From GWB1-37-8 sp964603935 (GTDB taxonomy: Bacteria > Patescibacteriota > Microgenomatia > Levybacterales > UBA12049): a DNA stretch of 60,691 nucleotides. Both the position numbers and the translations under genes were made by a program. Each line of letters starts with the position of its first letter. Within the stretch, counting starts at the first letter, position 1. The stretch lies in NCBI GenBank assembly GCA_964603935.1, contig CAZRWL010000004.1, positions 1-60,691 on the forward strand, read 5' to 3'. Below the pieces are notes generated by a model. It was not told the origin of the DNA and searched no databases. It saw only the letters and a program-made list of their open reading frames with translations. Below are positions 23,655-32,430 of the stretch, piece by piece.

Positions 23655-24860
23655 ATGGCAAGAGCAGAAAGAAGGCCGGGAAAACCATCACAAGGTGCTA
23701 AAGAAGATCCTTTTTCATTTTCACAGAGTTCGCAACCAGAGGGGGCGCAACCTGTACCAATTCTTCCAAAAAGAAGCAATACTGCTTTTGAAAGATTGCC
23801 CTCCTCAAGGAAACAACCAAACATTGAGATACGTCTTGCCTGGATAAGCGGATTTACATCTCGAGTTATCCATGGCGTAAACAATGTATTTACGGAAAAT
23901 AGATCCGGAATCCCCAAAATCAGCATTGACCCAAACAGAGTAAACGCATCCCTGACCCTTGAGGAAATTGTAAAAAAAGAAAAACAAAGAAATGACAGTA
24001 AATCTAGCTATTTATATCATGCGCTTATAGACTCCGGCGTAGCGGAAAAATTAGCTGACGCATTATTCTCAAGCATAGGCGAATCTGACAGTATCCCTAT
24101 GTACTGGGCAGAACCTACAGAACCTATATTTATACCGGGAAAAGAAATAGAAGCTTACGCAAAGGAAGACTTAGCCAGCGAAGTAACCGCAGGACTATTG
24201 CTGGGAATGAAGCTGCTAGAACGAAATATTCAAAGATTACCCGCTCAGGTAGAACTAGAGAGAAAAGATTGGATTGAAATAGCAAGAAACAATATGGACG
24301 TATTTTTTCAAAATATAGTAACAGGATACCGCCAAGGCGATCCTAATTTTGCAAATTTAGATCAAATAAAGCTTAATCGCCATAGGAAAAATATAATCGG
24401 CATACTTGATCATGAAGATACTCGTTTTGTAGCGCAAGGCGCAGAAGTTCACGTAGTTTTTCCGGGACAGACTCTTGAAAGCAGCGACTTTTCTTTTGGC
24501 TCAACTCTAAACCAAGGCGTTATCACAAAAATAGCGGCGCCATTAGAAATCGCTTTTGCAAGAAAACTGGCCAATATGGATAACCGCATGGCCAAACCGG
24601 AACATGAAAAAAATGCCGAACAAATATTAAAAGCACTTCTCCCTGGCGGCATGCCTGAATATACAGCGCTCGCCAAGCTTTTCTTGGAATCCAAAATTCC
24701 TTCACTTTTTATGGACTGTCGTAAAAACCGCATTCAAGCGATAAGAAGCGCATTAAAGGAACGCAGCAAAGAACACATGGTTGGCATGATTTTCGCATAT
24801 TTATTACATGAGGACTCGGAAGAAACAACTAATTTAAATGTCAATGTCTACCCTGAATAA
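23655..24860 (+). CDS. Protein of unknown function (401 aa)
   Basis: 401 residues. The first 50 are polar, Pro/Ser/Gln-rich and probably disordered (KPSQGAKEDPFSFSQSSQPE). The rest is mixed alpha/beta and soluble, with a strand-rich core (DTRFVAQGAEVHVVFPGQTL) and a helical C-terminus. It has no transmembrane segment and no known catalytic motif. It has its own promoter and precedes rpmE-prfA on the same strand. Function unknown; it may be lineage-specific. Confidence 0.7.
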   Translation: MARAERRPGKPSQGAKEDPFSFSQSSQPEGAQPVPILPKRSNTAFERLPSSRKQPNIEIRLAWISGFTSRVIHGVNNVFTENRSGIPKISIDPNRVNASLTLEEIVKKEKQRNDSKSSYLYHALIDSGVAEKLADALFSSIGESDSIPMYWAEPTEPIFIPGKEIEAYAKEDLASEVTAGLLLGMKLLERNIQRLPAQVELERKDWIEIARNNMDVFFQNIVTGYRQGDPNFANLDQIKLNRHRKNIIGILDHEDTRFVAQGAEVHVVFPGQTLESSDFSFGSTLNQGVITKIAAPLEIAFARKLANMDNRMAKPEHEKNAEQILKALLPGGMPEYTALAKLFLESKIPSLFMDCRKNRIQAIRSALKERSKEHMVGMIFAYLLHEDSEETTNLNVNVYPE

Positions 24861-24904
24861 AATTTTTATTGCATTCTATCCTCTATTTTGATAAAATTAT
24901 AATT

Positions 24905-25204
24905 ATGAAAGCGAATATTCATCCTAAATATTTTGACCAAGCGCAGGTTATTTGTGCCTGCGGGAACAGATTTACAACAGGTTCGACCTTGGAGGAAATC
25001 CGCGTGGAATTATGCAATAAATGCCATCCATTTTATACAGGCGAGCAAAGATTCGTAGACAGCGCTTCCAGAATTCAGAAATTCCAGGCAAAACAGAATC
25101 TTGCCAAACAATATCTGACCAAAAAAGTCAAAAAACAGGAAGATCAAAAGCAAAAAGATACCGCGCCCAAAACTCTACGTGAAATGCTCATGGCAGTTAA
25201 ATAG
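24905..25204 (+). CDS. rpmE: 50S ribosomal protein bL31
   Basis: 99 residues beginning MKANIHPKYFDQAQVICACG, with paired cysteines CACG and CNKCHPFYTG, so the zinc-binding (C+) form. The C-terminal 35 residues are a Lys/Gln-rich extension (KKVKKQEDQKQKD) beyond the usual length of about 70. The ATG at 24905 is the family start; an upstream in-frame start is ignored. The pair rpmE-prfA is a common bacterial arrangement. Confidence 0.95.
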   Translation: MKANIHPKYFDQAQVICACGNRFTTGSTLEEIRVELCNKCHPFYTGEQRFVDSASRIQKFQAKQNLAKQYLTKKVKKQEDQKQKDTAPKTLREMLMAVK

Positions 25205-25213
25205 ATATTCCCC

Positions 25214-26092
25214 ATGTACGATTACAGACGTGTCCAAATAGAAGAACTTACAAAAAAAATTGAAGAAACCAATACCCTTCTCTCTGATCCCGCATTGAAA
25301 GAGTTGGCGGAAAAAGAAATCGTTGATCTTGAATCGCGAAAAAAGATATTGGAGGAAGCTCTCAATAAAGAAGGTGAGGAAGGCGCCTCCCTTGATGACC
25401 GCAACGTGATTATGGAGGTCAAGGGCGCAGCCGGAGGCGAAGAGGCAAAGTTGTGGAGGGAAGAACTCTTGAGAATGTATCTTCGCTTTGCGCAACTTAA
25501 AGGATTTCAAGTTGAGCAAATTGATGATGGGATAATAAAGATTTCCGGGACATCCTCTACTCCGCCGCCTTTCAAAACTTTCAAATTCGAAGCAGGAGTG
25601 CATAGGGTGCAAAGAACTCCGTTAACTGAAAAACGGGGAAGAATTCACACCTCAACCGCAACTGTTTACGTTCTTCCGGAATTAGACGATATTGATTTGC
25701 ATATCAATCCTGAAGATATATCTTTTGAAGCGTTCAGATCCGGAGGACACGGCGGACAAAATGTAAATAAGGTTTCAACCGCGGTAAGATTAAAGCATAT
25801 TCCTTCAGGAATAATAGTTACATCCCAGAAAGAAAGATTCCAGGCGCAAAACAGAGAAATCGCAATGGATTTACTTCGTTCCAAACTCTGGGAAATGGAA
25901 ATAGAAAAACAGAATAAAGAGATTGCCTCTCTTAAGTCAACCCAGGTCGGCCGGGGCATGAGGGCGGAAAAAATCAGAACTTACAATTTCCCTCAAGACA
26001 GACTTACGGATCATAGAATTGGAAAAAGCTGGCATAATCTACCTGTTCTTCTGGAAGGAGAAATTGATGATATCATTAACTCGTTTTCATAA
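25214..26092 (+). CDS. prfA: Peptide chain release factor 1 (short form)
   Basis: 292 residues against about 355 in typical RF1: domain 1 is cut to a short coiled coil. GGQ (180-182, in SGGHGGQNVNK) catalyses peptide release. The stop-codon recognition loop reads VQRTPLTEKRGRIHTS, so the tripeptide is P-L-T (136-138) where RF1 usually has P-A-T or P-V-T; an RF2 SPF motif is absent. It should read UAA and UAG. It follows rpmE by 9 bases and overlaps a convergent antiporter gene by 6. Confidence 0.93.
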   Translation: MYDYRRVQIEELTKKIEETNTLLSDPALKELAEKEIVDLESRKKILEEALNKEGEEGASLDDRNVIMEVKGAAGGEEAKLWREELLRMYLRFAQLKGFQVEQIDDGIIKISGTSSTPPPFKTFKFEAGVHRVQRTPLTEKRGRIHTSTATVYVLPELDDIDLHINPEDISFEAFRSGGHGGQNVNKVSTAVRLKHIPSGIIVTSQKERFQAQNREIAMDLLRSKLWEMEIEKQNKEIASLKSTQVGRGMRAEKIRTYNFPQDRLTDHRIGKSWHNLPVLLEGEIDDIINSFS

Positions 26093-27766
26093 ATACTTCT
26101 GGTCTTGGATTTTGAGTTTGGAAATATTATCCAAATCGTTTTCCAGAAGTTTTGACAGCTGCCTTCCGCCCGCCAAATGAGGCAAAACAACATAGTCCGC
26201 TTTTGCGCTGTATAATATTTTCGCGTCAACAGAATCCAAAGCAGTTACGATTGCAATCGCCCGGCTTTTGTTAAATTTCAACTCTTCTAACAAAAGCAGA
26301 TTGTCTTCAACATCGGGAATTGTTGAGATAACAAGACTGGCCTCATGAATTCTGGCAATACTTTTAATTTCATTATCTGAAATATCTCCAAAAAGCCGAT
26401 GGATATTTTTATTGGCTATTCTCTTTATTATCGCAGGGTCAAAATCTATAACAACGATTTCCTTTTCCTTATCCAGAGACTCCAAAACGGATTCCCCCAT
26501 TTGATCTGCGCCAATTAAGACAATGTGATCTTTGAGATTTTCCATATTCTTTTCCGACTGAACAATTTCATCTTTTTTCCCATTCTTTCTTTCAAAAATA
26601 CTTAAATAATTATGCAGCAAAAGATACAGCCTATTGTCGTTTCCAATCACATACGCAGAAACTATGAATGCAATTATGGAAACAGCTGTTATCAGAGACA
26701 AAACATTGTTATCAATATGTCCTAATTTTCCTCCTAAGAAAACCAGAATCAAGGAAAATTCCGATATTTGCCCGAGATTTACTCCGCTTAGAAATGACGT
26801 CCGTTTCCTAAAACCCGTCAATCCCATCGCAATTATTACTATTAAAGGCTTGCCGGCAAGCGCTATCAAGGAAAAAATTATTACAGCAAATGCTATTGAT
26901 CCTGAGATATTCAAGGCCATTTTGATCCCAAGAATTACAAAGAAAATAATGATAAAAAAATCTCTGAGTATTTTCGCTTTGGCAATTATCTGATAATTTG
27001 CGATTGAATTGGCTAAGGCCAAACCTGCCAAAAATCCGCCTATTTCCACTGAAAAACCAACTATTGGAGAACTCACTAAAGCTGCTAATCCAAAAACCCA
27101 GGCAATGCTTACCAAAAATAAAATTTCCGAAGACTTGGATAAAGATGCGACAATCTTGGGAAACACTTTTTGGCTCAAATATCCAATCGCGCCAAAGACA
27201 ATTACTCCCTTTATTAAAATCTGCGAAAGAGTAATTAACGGATTAGAGGCCGCTTGAGAAGAAAAACTTGATAAAAAGATTAGGACAGCTATGGCTAGAA
27301 AATCCTGCAGAATCAGTACGCTAACCGCAATTTTCCCATAAAGACTGTGCAGGTTTTTCTTGTCCGAAAGAAATTTTACAACAATAATTGTGCTGGAAAA
27401 AGTTAAGGCAATTCCTATGTACGCTGCGCTAACAGCGTTAAAACCCAAAATAACTGCAGCCAAGTAAGACAAGAGAAAGGTAAATATGGTTTGCGTAAAA
27501 AAGATTATGAAAACTATTTTTCCCACAGAGCGGAAATCGCGGACTTTCATTTCGAGCCCTAACATAAAAAGCAAAAATGTTACACCCACATTTCCCAATG
27601 CCTGAAGTAAATCTCGGTTTTGAATATTGAGAAATCCCACTGGGCCAACAATGATTCCCGTTAGTATGTACGCCAAAATTATCGGCTGCCTAAACCATTT
27701 AAAAATTACTGCGAGAAATGCCGCAAGGCAAAGGATCAAAGTTATTTCCCAAAAAATATTTTCCAC
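26087..27766 (-). CDS. Kef-type monovalent cation/proton antiporter
   Basis: 559 residues. The first ~380 form about twelve transmembrane helices of the CPA2 family (LAYILTGIIVGPVGFL, FLLFMLGLEMKVRDF, FLAGLALANS). Residues about 410-550 are a cytoplasmic TrkA-N/RCK Rossmann domain (HIVLIGADQMGESVLESL, then VVIDFD) binding a nucleotide such as NAD(H). It exchanges K+ or Na+ for protons. It is a single gene, convergent with prfA and with murB behind it. Confidence 0.93.
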   Translation of the reverse strand: MENIFWEITLILCLAAFLAVIFKWFRQPIILAYILTGIIVGPVGFLNIQNRDLLQALGNVGVTFLLFMLGLEMKVRDFRSVGKIVFIIFFTQTIFTFLLSYLAAVILGFNAVSAAYIGIALTFSSTIIVVKFLSDKKNLHSLYGKIAVSVLILQDFLAIAVLIFLSSFSSQAASNPLITLSQILIKGVIVFGAIGYLSQKVFPKIVASLSKSSEILFLVSIAWVFGLAALVSSPIVGFSVEIGGFLAGLALANSIANYQIIAKAKILRDFFIIIFFVILGIKMALNISGSIAFAVIIFSLIALAGKPLIVIIAMGLTGFRKRTSFLSGVNLGQISEFSLILVFLGGKLGHIDNNVLSLITAVSIIAFIVSAYVIGNDNRLYLLLHNYLSIFERKNGKKDEIVQSEKNMENLKDHIVLIGADQMGESVLESLDKEKEIVVIDFDPAIIKRIANKNIHRLFGDISDNEIKSIARIHEASLVISTIPDVEDNLLLLEELKFNKSRAIAIVTALDSVDAKILYSAKADYVVLPHLAGGRQLSKLLENDLDNISKLKIQDQKYL

Positions 27767-27786
27767 TAAAATTATTGTACCAAATT

Positions 27787-28740
27787 TTAATCTAGGCGGA
27801 CGATTTCTTCTTCAAGGAGAATATGGTATTTATCTTTTATCGCTTGTTTTGCAACGCTAATAAGCACTTTTACATCTTCCGCAGTGGCACTATCAACATT
27901 CAGAATAAAATTAGGATGCTTTTCAGATATCATTGCTCCCCCTGCTCTTTTTCCTTTCAAATCGCATAGCGCTAATAATTTCGTAGTTGGGACAACGGGA
28001 AAAGGATCGGTTTTGACAAAAGACGCAAATTCTCTCTGCAAATCCCTGGAGAGTGAATCTAAGGGAATATTCTTGAAAGTGCTGCCAATGTTTGGATAAT
28101 TCATCGGGTGGCGGTTATTCCGATAATCCATTTTCTGTTGAATTTTCTCCCTTATTTCATTTTTGTCTCCCGGTGCTAATTCCAAAATTACATGGGTAAT
28201 AAATTCATTCTCTCCCTCACCCGATTTAAATACGCTGTTGCGATAACCGAATTGACACTCTGTATTATTTCTTATTCTTTCTTCCAAGCTGTTAATAGCT
28301 AAGCTGCTAACCGCCGCAACAGAGTCCTTTATCTCACCCCCAAAAGCCCCCGCGTTCCCCCGAACAGCGCCGCCCAAAGTTCCGGGAAGCCCTCCGGCCC
28401 ATTCCAAGCCGGTTAGTGAATTTTCAATGCAATAATCCAAAAGATCTTTTATCAAAACTCCCGAACCGACTGTTAAATTATTCTTTGCTCTCTCTATTCC
28501 CCGTATTTTATTATAAATTACCAATCCATCAAATCCCTCATCGCTTATCAAAACATTCGTCCCCCGGCCTAAAATAAATATCTTCTCGTTGTCATTCTGA
28601 ACACCCTTCGGGTACTTTGCTTGTTTCAGGATCTCCCTTAACTCCCTTATCGACTCTATTTCAATAAAAAACTTAGCAGAACCGCCAATTCTAAAATTAC
28701 TGTAGTTTTTCAGAGGAACCCGGCTTTTGATTTTAGACAT
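27787..28740 (-). CDS. murB: UDP-N-acetylenolpyruvoylglucosamine reductase
   Basis: 317 residues, FAD-dependent step of peptidoglycan precursor synthesis. YSNFRIGGSAKFFIEI, the FAD-binding LGRGTNVLISDEGFDGLVI, GLEWAGGLPGTLGGAVRGNAGAFGGE and the C-terminal GAMISEKHPNFILN are typical. The start MSKIKSR at 28740 is 4 bases after the htrA stop. Between REILKQ and IFILGRG the protein carries AKYPKGVQNDN, encoded by a 48-bp palindromic repeat and absent from other MurB; the same peptide occurs in YchF and CopA here. Confidence 0.95.
   Translation of the reverse strand: MSKIKSRVPLKNYSNFRIGGSAKFFIEIESIRELREILKQAKYPKGVQNDNEKIFILGRGTNVLISDEGFDGLVIYNKIRGIERAKNNLTVGSGVLIKDLLDYCIENSLTGLEWAGGLPGTLGGAVRGNAGAFGGEIKDSVAAVSSLAINSLEERIRNNTECQFGYRNSVFKSGEGENEFITHVILELAPGDKNEIREKIQQKMDYRNNRHPMNYPNIGSTFKNIPLDSLSRDLQREFASFVKTDPFPVVPTTKLLALCDLKGKRAGGAMISEKHPNFILNVDSATAEDVKVLISVAKQAIKDKYHILLEEEIVRLD
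28589..28636. repeat. Family A 48-bp repeat inside murB
   Basis: TTGTCATTCTGAACACCC, then TTCGGGTACTTTGCTTG and TTTCAGGATCTCC. Sixteen codons long, it encodes ILKQAKYPKGVQNDN in murB and keeps the frame. It is nearly identical to 37935-37982 and 48344-48391. Confidence 0.92.
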
Positions 28741-28744
28741 GTTA

Positions 28745-29851
28745 TTATTGGTTAGGGGCGGCAACCAAGGTTGCTTTTACAATCAATGTCTTACTGCTTC
28801 TCCATAGAGATACTGAAATAACATCGCCGATTTTCCTCCTTGTTACAATAGCCGCAACCGTATTTTCATCTGCGCCGACTTTCTCGCCATCTATGTTTGT
28901 GATGATGTCTCCGCTTACTATTCCTGCTTTTTCTGCAGGAGAATCTGTCATTACGGTCTGCACATAAGCGCCTTGAGGAATATCGTTAAGAGCAGCGATG
29001 TCCCGCTTGAGCATTTTATACGCGATACCTAAATAAGGCCTGTTGAATTGACCGCTTTTATTGAAGTTGCTGAGGCTATCCTTGATAATATTTATCGGAA
29101 GCGCAAATCCAATATTCTCCGCCCCCGAAGCAATCGCAGTATTAACTCCTATTACCTGACCCGAGGAATTGACCAGCGGTCCCCCTGAATTACCGGGATT
29201 TATAGCAGCATCTGTTTGTATAACATCATCAATTTTCTCCGCAAATCCTTCGAATGCAGATCCCGCTGTTATTCCGCGCCCTATTCCGCTTACTATTCCT
29301 TTCGTAACACTGCCTCTAAATTCTCCTAAAGGAGTGCCGACAGCAACCACTAACTGCCCTACTTTTACCGTTGACGAATCTCCCATCTCAACGGGCTTCA
29401 ATCCCGAAGCATCGATTTTCACAATAGCGATATCGTTTACCGGATCTCTATAGACACTTTTCACGTCGTACTTCTTCCCGTCATGAGTTATTACTTTATA
29501 TTTTCCGGGCGCATCGACCACATGTTTGTTTGTTACTATTAATCCGTCTCCCGAAACAACAAATCCCGACCCAATATCTTGTTCCTGCTTTGCAGCCTGC
29601 GGACCGGAGAAAATATCAAAAGGATCAAAATTAATAATTCGCTGTTCTATACCAACTGTTACAACAGATGGGGAAATTTTTTCAACCACGCTTACAACTA
29701 CCGATTCTTCCGAAACTATTTTAACTTTCTCTGAAGATTTTGCAGATTCTTTCCCGCCAATTCCGATTAAGCTTGGCAAATAGGAAGATGCCGTGTTCCA
29801 GACACCCAAAATAATTAAAAGAATTACAACGATCAAAATTAACTTCCTCAT
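28745..29851 (-). CDS. HtrA/DegP-type serine protease
   Basis: 368 residues. One N-terminal membrane anchor (LILIVVILLIILGVW), then an S1C trypsin-like domain with catalytic His110 (VTNKHVVD), Asp140 (NDIAIVKID) and Ser222 (NPGNSGGPLV), and a C-terminal PDZ domain (YLGIAYKML...AGIVSGDIITNIDGEKV). It acts outside the membrane on misfolded or damaged proteins. It lies 6 bases after ctpA and 4 before murB, an envelope-maintenance operon. Confidence 0.96.
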   Translation of the reverse strand: MRKLILIVVILLIILGVWNTASSYLPSLIGIGGKESAKSSEKVKIVSEESVVVSVVEKISPSVVTVGIEQRIINFDPFDIFSGPQAAKQEQDIGSGFVVSGDGLIVTNKHVVDAPGKYKVITHDGKKYDVKSVYRDPVNDIAIVKIDASGLKPVEMGDSSTVKVGQLVVAVGTPLGEFRGSVTKGIVSGIGRGITAGSAFEGFAEKIDDVIQTDAAINPGNSGGPLVNSSGQVIGVNTAIASGAENIGFALPINIIKDSLSNFNKSGQFNRPYLGIAYKMLKRDIAALNDIPQGAYVQTVMTDSPAEKAGIVSGDIITNIDGEKVGADENTVAAIVTRRKIGDVISVSLWRSSKTLIVKATLVAAPNQ

Positions 29852-29857
29852 ACATTG

Positions 29858-31144
29858 TTATTTTACCAATTCCAAGACCGCTTTTTCAAGTTGGGAGTCG
29901 TGAGCAGGATCTTTTTCATCCAATTTAACCTCTATGTCCGGCTTTAATCCGCTGCCATGAACCCACGCGCCGTTTGGAGTCAGCCATTTTGCAACAGTCA
30001 CATGCAGGCCCGCTCCGTTTCCCAAATCATCTGCCTGCTGAATAGTGCCTTTACCAAAAGACGTCTCCCCAATCAGAATTGCCCTGTTTTTGCCATTTAC
30101 CTTATTATCCCTTAATGCGCCGGATACTATTTCACTTGCCGAAGCGCTCCCCCTGTTTATCAAAACGACAAGAGGGATTTCGTACAGAAGTCCTCTGCGC
30201 GTAACCGAAAGAGTTGCTTGCTCCCCTTGGGCATTCTCCTGCAGAACAACAGGGGTTCCTTGTTTTAGAAACTCCGATGAAATGTAAACTGCGTCAGTCA
30301 GATATCCGCCGGGATTATTGCGAAGATCAACTATTAATCCCTTGATGGTTTTGTCCGCTTGCATCTTAAGATTAATGTCGTTAATAATAGAAGTCCAATC
30401 TTTATTTGTCGAGTCCCCAAACTGAGAAAGCCTGACATACGCAATTTTATCATCCTCTTCCCCTTTGGTACTTTTGATACCTTTGATATTTTCAATTTCC
30501 TTTATTTTCTTGACCCATCCCGTAACACTTTTCACTGTTATCGTATCTCTTATTATTTTTACATCAAGAGGTTTTTCGGAATTTTTATGCAGGATCGACA
30601 AGGTAACGCTTGTGCCCTTTGGTCCTCTGATTTTTTCTACAGCTGCAGGCAATGTCCAATCCAAAGTTGATTCACCGTTTACTTTTAGTATGAAATCTCC
30701 TGCTTTTATCCCTGCTTTTTCTGCCGGACTTCCGGCCAGAGGAGCTATGACAATAATTTGCTTATCCTTTGTTCCCAATTCTGCCCCAATTCCGGAGAAT
30801 TGTCCGGCAAGTCCGTCTTTAAAATTTGTATTCCGTACCGGAGGAAGATATACCGTGTAAGGATCTCCAAGGCTTGAAGTCAACCCTTCAATCGCGCCAT
30901 TCAACATTTTCATCGGATCCAGTTTGGTTTTATCGTAATAATCTGATTCGAGCTTACTCCAAACATTCCAAAAAAGAGAAAAATCAATACTGTTTTTTGT
31001 TGCCGGAGCCTCCTTGTTTATAACTGCTAGAGATGGTTGGTAATTCTTCCAGGAGACTTTAACATTGCTAATGCCAAGATAATAACCTATAAGAGCTGAG
31101 ATTATTAGCAATACAAGAAATTGTAGTGATTTTATTTTCTTCAT
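29858..31144 (-). CDS. C-terminal processing protease (S41)
   Basis: 428 residues: an N-terminal signal anchor (LVLLIISALIGYYLG), a PDZ domain (IIVIAPLAGSPAEKAGIKAGD) and an S41 catalytic domain with the Ser in NRGSASASEIVSGAL (about 333-339) and Lys365 in TSFGKGT. Such CtpA/Prc proteases trim exported proteins at the C-terminus. The segment KKIKEIENIKGIKSTKGEE (about 212-230) is low complexity and may be repeat-derived. First of three genes with htrA and murB. Confidence 0.95.
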   Translation of the reverse strand: MKKIKSLQFLVLLIISALIGYYLGISNVKVSWKNYQPSLAVINKEAPATKNSIDFSLFWNVWSKLESDYYDKTKLDPMKMLNGAIEGLTSSLGDPYTVYLPPVRNTNFKDGLAGQFSGIGAELGTKDKQIIVIAPLAGSPAEKAGIKAGDFILKVNGESTLDWTLPAAVEKIRGPKGTSVTLSILHKNSEKPLDVKIIRDTITVKSVTGWVKKIKEIENIKGIKSTKGEEDDKIAYVRLSQFGDSTNKDWTSIINDINLKMQADKTIKGLIVDLRNNPGGYLTDAVYISSEFLKQGTPVVLQENAQGEQATLSVTRRGLLYEIPLVVLINRGSASASEIVSGALRDNKVNGKNRAILIGETSFGKGTIQQADDLGNGAGLHVTVAKWLTPNGAWVHGSGLKPDIEVKLDEKDPAHDSQLEKAVLELVK

Positions 31145-31170
31145 AAGGACAGCTTACGCTGAAAAGAAGG

Positions 31171-31401
31171 TCAGGGCATTAGAGCTAAGTGTCTTGAATA
31201 TTTTATGTTAAAACCAACTCTTTTTTGGTGTTTCAGGCACAATCCGTTCCGTGAAGCGGGAATAATCTTTCCTCTTTCTGTTAAAAATTTAGAAAGCGTT
31301 CCCATCTCCCAAAAAGAAGGCTCTTTTTTACCCTCACAGAAAAAACAAACCTTCGGGGCTGTAAACTTTCTTCTTGGCTTCCTGGCAATTTTCTTATTCA
31401 T
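31171..31401 (-). CDS. rpsR: 30S ribosomal protein bS18
   Basis: 76 residues, starting MNKKIARKPRRKFTAPKVC. CFFCEGKKEPSFWEMGTLSKFL and IIPASRNGLCLKHQKRVGFNIKYSRHLALMP match bS18, with extra cysteines (C-F-F-C, C) suggesting a zinc-type variant. The open frame runs 16 codons upstream, but that part is an AT-rich repeat-like stretch. Last gene of the rpsF-ssb-rpsR operon. Confidence 0.95.
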   Translation of the reverse strand: MNKKIARKPRRKFTAPKVCFFCEGKKEPSFWEMGTLSKFLTERGKIIPASRNGLCLKHQKRVGFNIKYSRHLALMP

Positions 31402-31449
31402 AATTGAATCCTTAATCTTCACCATTAACCATGAACTATTAACTATCAA

Positions 31450-31989
31450 CTAGAAAGGTATATCGTCCGGCGTTACCTCTTCGCTTAATGCTTCCTTAAC
31501 TGTTTCGTCTTTCTTTTTTTCTTTTGCTGAAACTTTTTCGGCTTCTTTCTTTGGCTCCTCTGCCGCTTTTGCATCCTGTGTTTTCTTTGAAACATCTTCA
31601 GCCGGTACCACATCTTCTGGTGCTGTTGGCGCAGTTCCCGCCCCCGCTGTTCCCCTATTGCTATCCAGCAAAATCATGTCTGAAATTACAATTTCCGTTC
31701 TATTTCGCTGGGCGCCATCTTGCCCTGTCCAAGTTCTGGTTGCCAGCCTTCCCTCAACAAAAACTTTTCTGCCTTTTACCAAAAACTGGCTGCATAATTC
31801 GGCTAATTTATTCCACGCGACTATATTATGAAACTCCGCTTCGTCATGCTTCTCGCCGCTATCTGTTTTCCAGCTTCTGTTGGTTGCCAGACCGAAAGAA
31901 CATACAGCTGTGCCGTTGGGCGTATACCGCAATTCAGGATCCCTTGTTAAATTTCCAATCAATTGTACCCGATTCAAAGATCTCGCCAT
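31450..31989 (-). CDS. ssb: Single-stranded DNA-binding protein
   Basis: 179 residues. The OB-fold (LNRVQLIGNLTRDPELRYTP, FHNIVAWNKLAELCSQFLVKGRKVFVEGRL) occupies residues 1-108. A Lys/Glu/Ala-rich linker follows and the protein ends with the acidic tip DDIPF that recruits partner proteins. It protects single-stranded DNA in replication and repair. It lies in the standard rpsF-ssb-rpsR order, but two palindromic repeats separate it from rpsF. Confidence 0.97.
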   Translation of the reverse strand: MARSLNRVQLIGNLTRDPELRYTPNGTAVCSFGLATNRSWKTDSGEKHDEAEFHNIVAWNKLAELCSQFLVKGRKVFVEGRLATRTWTGQDGAQRNRTEIVISDMILLDSNRGTAGAGTAPTAPEDVVPAEDVSKKTQDAKAAEEPKKEAEKVSAKEKKKDETVKEALSEEVTPDDIPF

Positions 31990-32002
31990 AATACTTTTTG
32001 AG

Positions 32003-32030
32003 TGTCATCCCGAACTCGTTTCGGGATCTC
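32003..32030. repeat. Palindromic repeat, family A variant (intergenic)
   Basis: GTCATCCCGAACTC then GTTTCGGGATCTC, in the gap between rpsF and ssb, 9 bases from a second copy in opposite orientation. Confidence 0.85.
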
Positions 32031-32039
32031 GGCTCAAAC

Positions 32040-32067
32040 GAGATGCTGAAACAAGTTCAGCATGACA
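32040..32067. repeat. Palindromic repeat, family A (intergenic)
   Basis: GAGATGCTGAAACAAG then TTCAGCATGACA, inverted relative to the copy at 32003. The pair sits inside the rpsF-ssb operon. Confidence 0.85.
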
Positions 32068-32073
32068 ATAAGC

Positions 32074-32346
32074 CTATCTTCTCAATAACAAGTGTCTTAA
32101 AATATTGTCATTCTCCAATAGTTTCTTCTCAAAATCCGCCGGAATATTTTCCCCTTCCAAAATAAAATCAAAATAAAATCCGTTATTTTCCTTTTTAATT
32201 TTGTAAGCTAATGGTCTAAGTCCGGCTTCGTTTTCCTTAACAATTTTTAAATCTTTCAACAGCGTTTTTACTCCTGTAATCAATTTCTTCCTCAAAACAT
32301 CTGTTAAGGATGGCTTTATAACCAGTATTAATTCGTACGATCTCAT
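32074..32346 (-). CDS. rpsF: 30S ribosomal protein bS6
   Basis: 90 residues from MRSYELILVIKPSLTDVLRK, with the central KENEAGLRPLAYKIKKENNGFYFDFILEG matching bS6. The Met six codons upstream is not used because the family begins at MRSYE. It heads the rpsF-ssb-rpsR operon; the C-terminus ends at LLRR without the glutamate tail of E. coli. Confidence 0.94.
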   Translation of the reverse strand: MRSYELILVIKPSLTDVLRKKLITGVKTLLKDLKIVKENEAGLRPLAYKIKKENNGFYFDFILEGENIPADFEKKLLENDNILRHLLLRR

Positions 32347-32430
32347 TAAGCCTAATCCTATCATATTGAAAATTACAAAACAAGCCCTTATTCTGCCGAT
32401 ACGGAATCGTTATAGATATAAATCTAAGGC

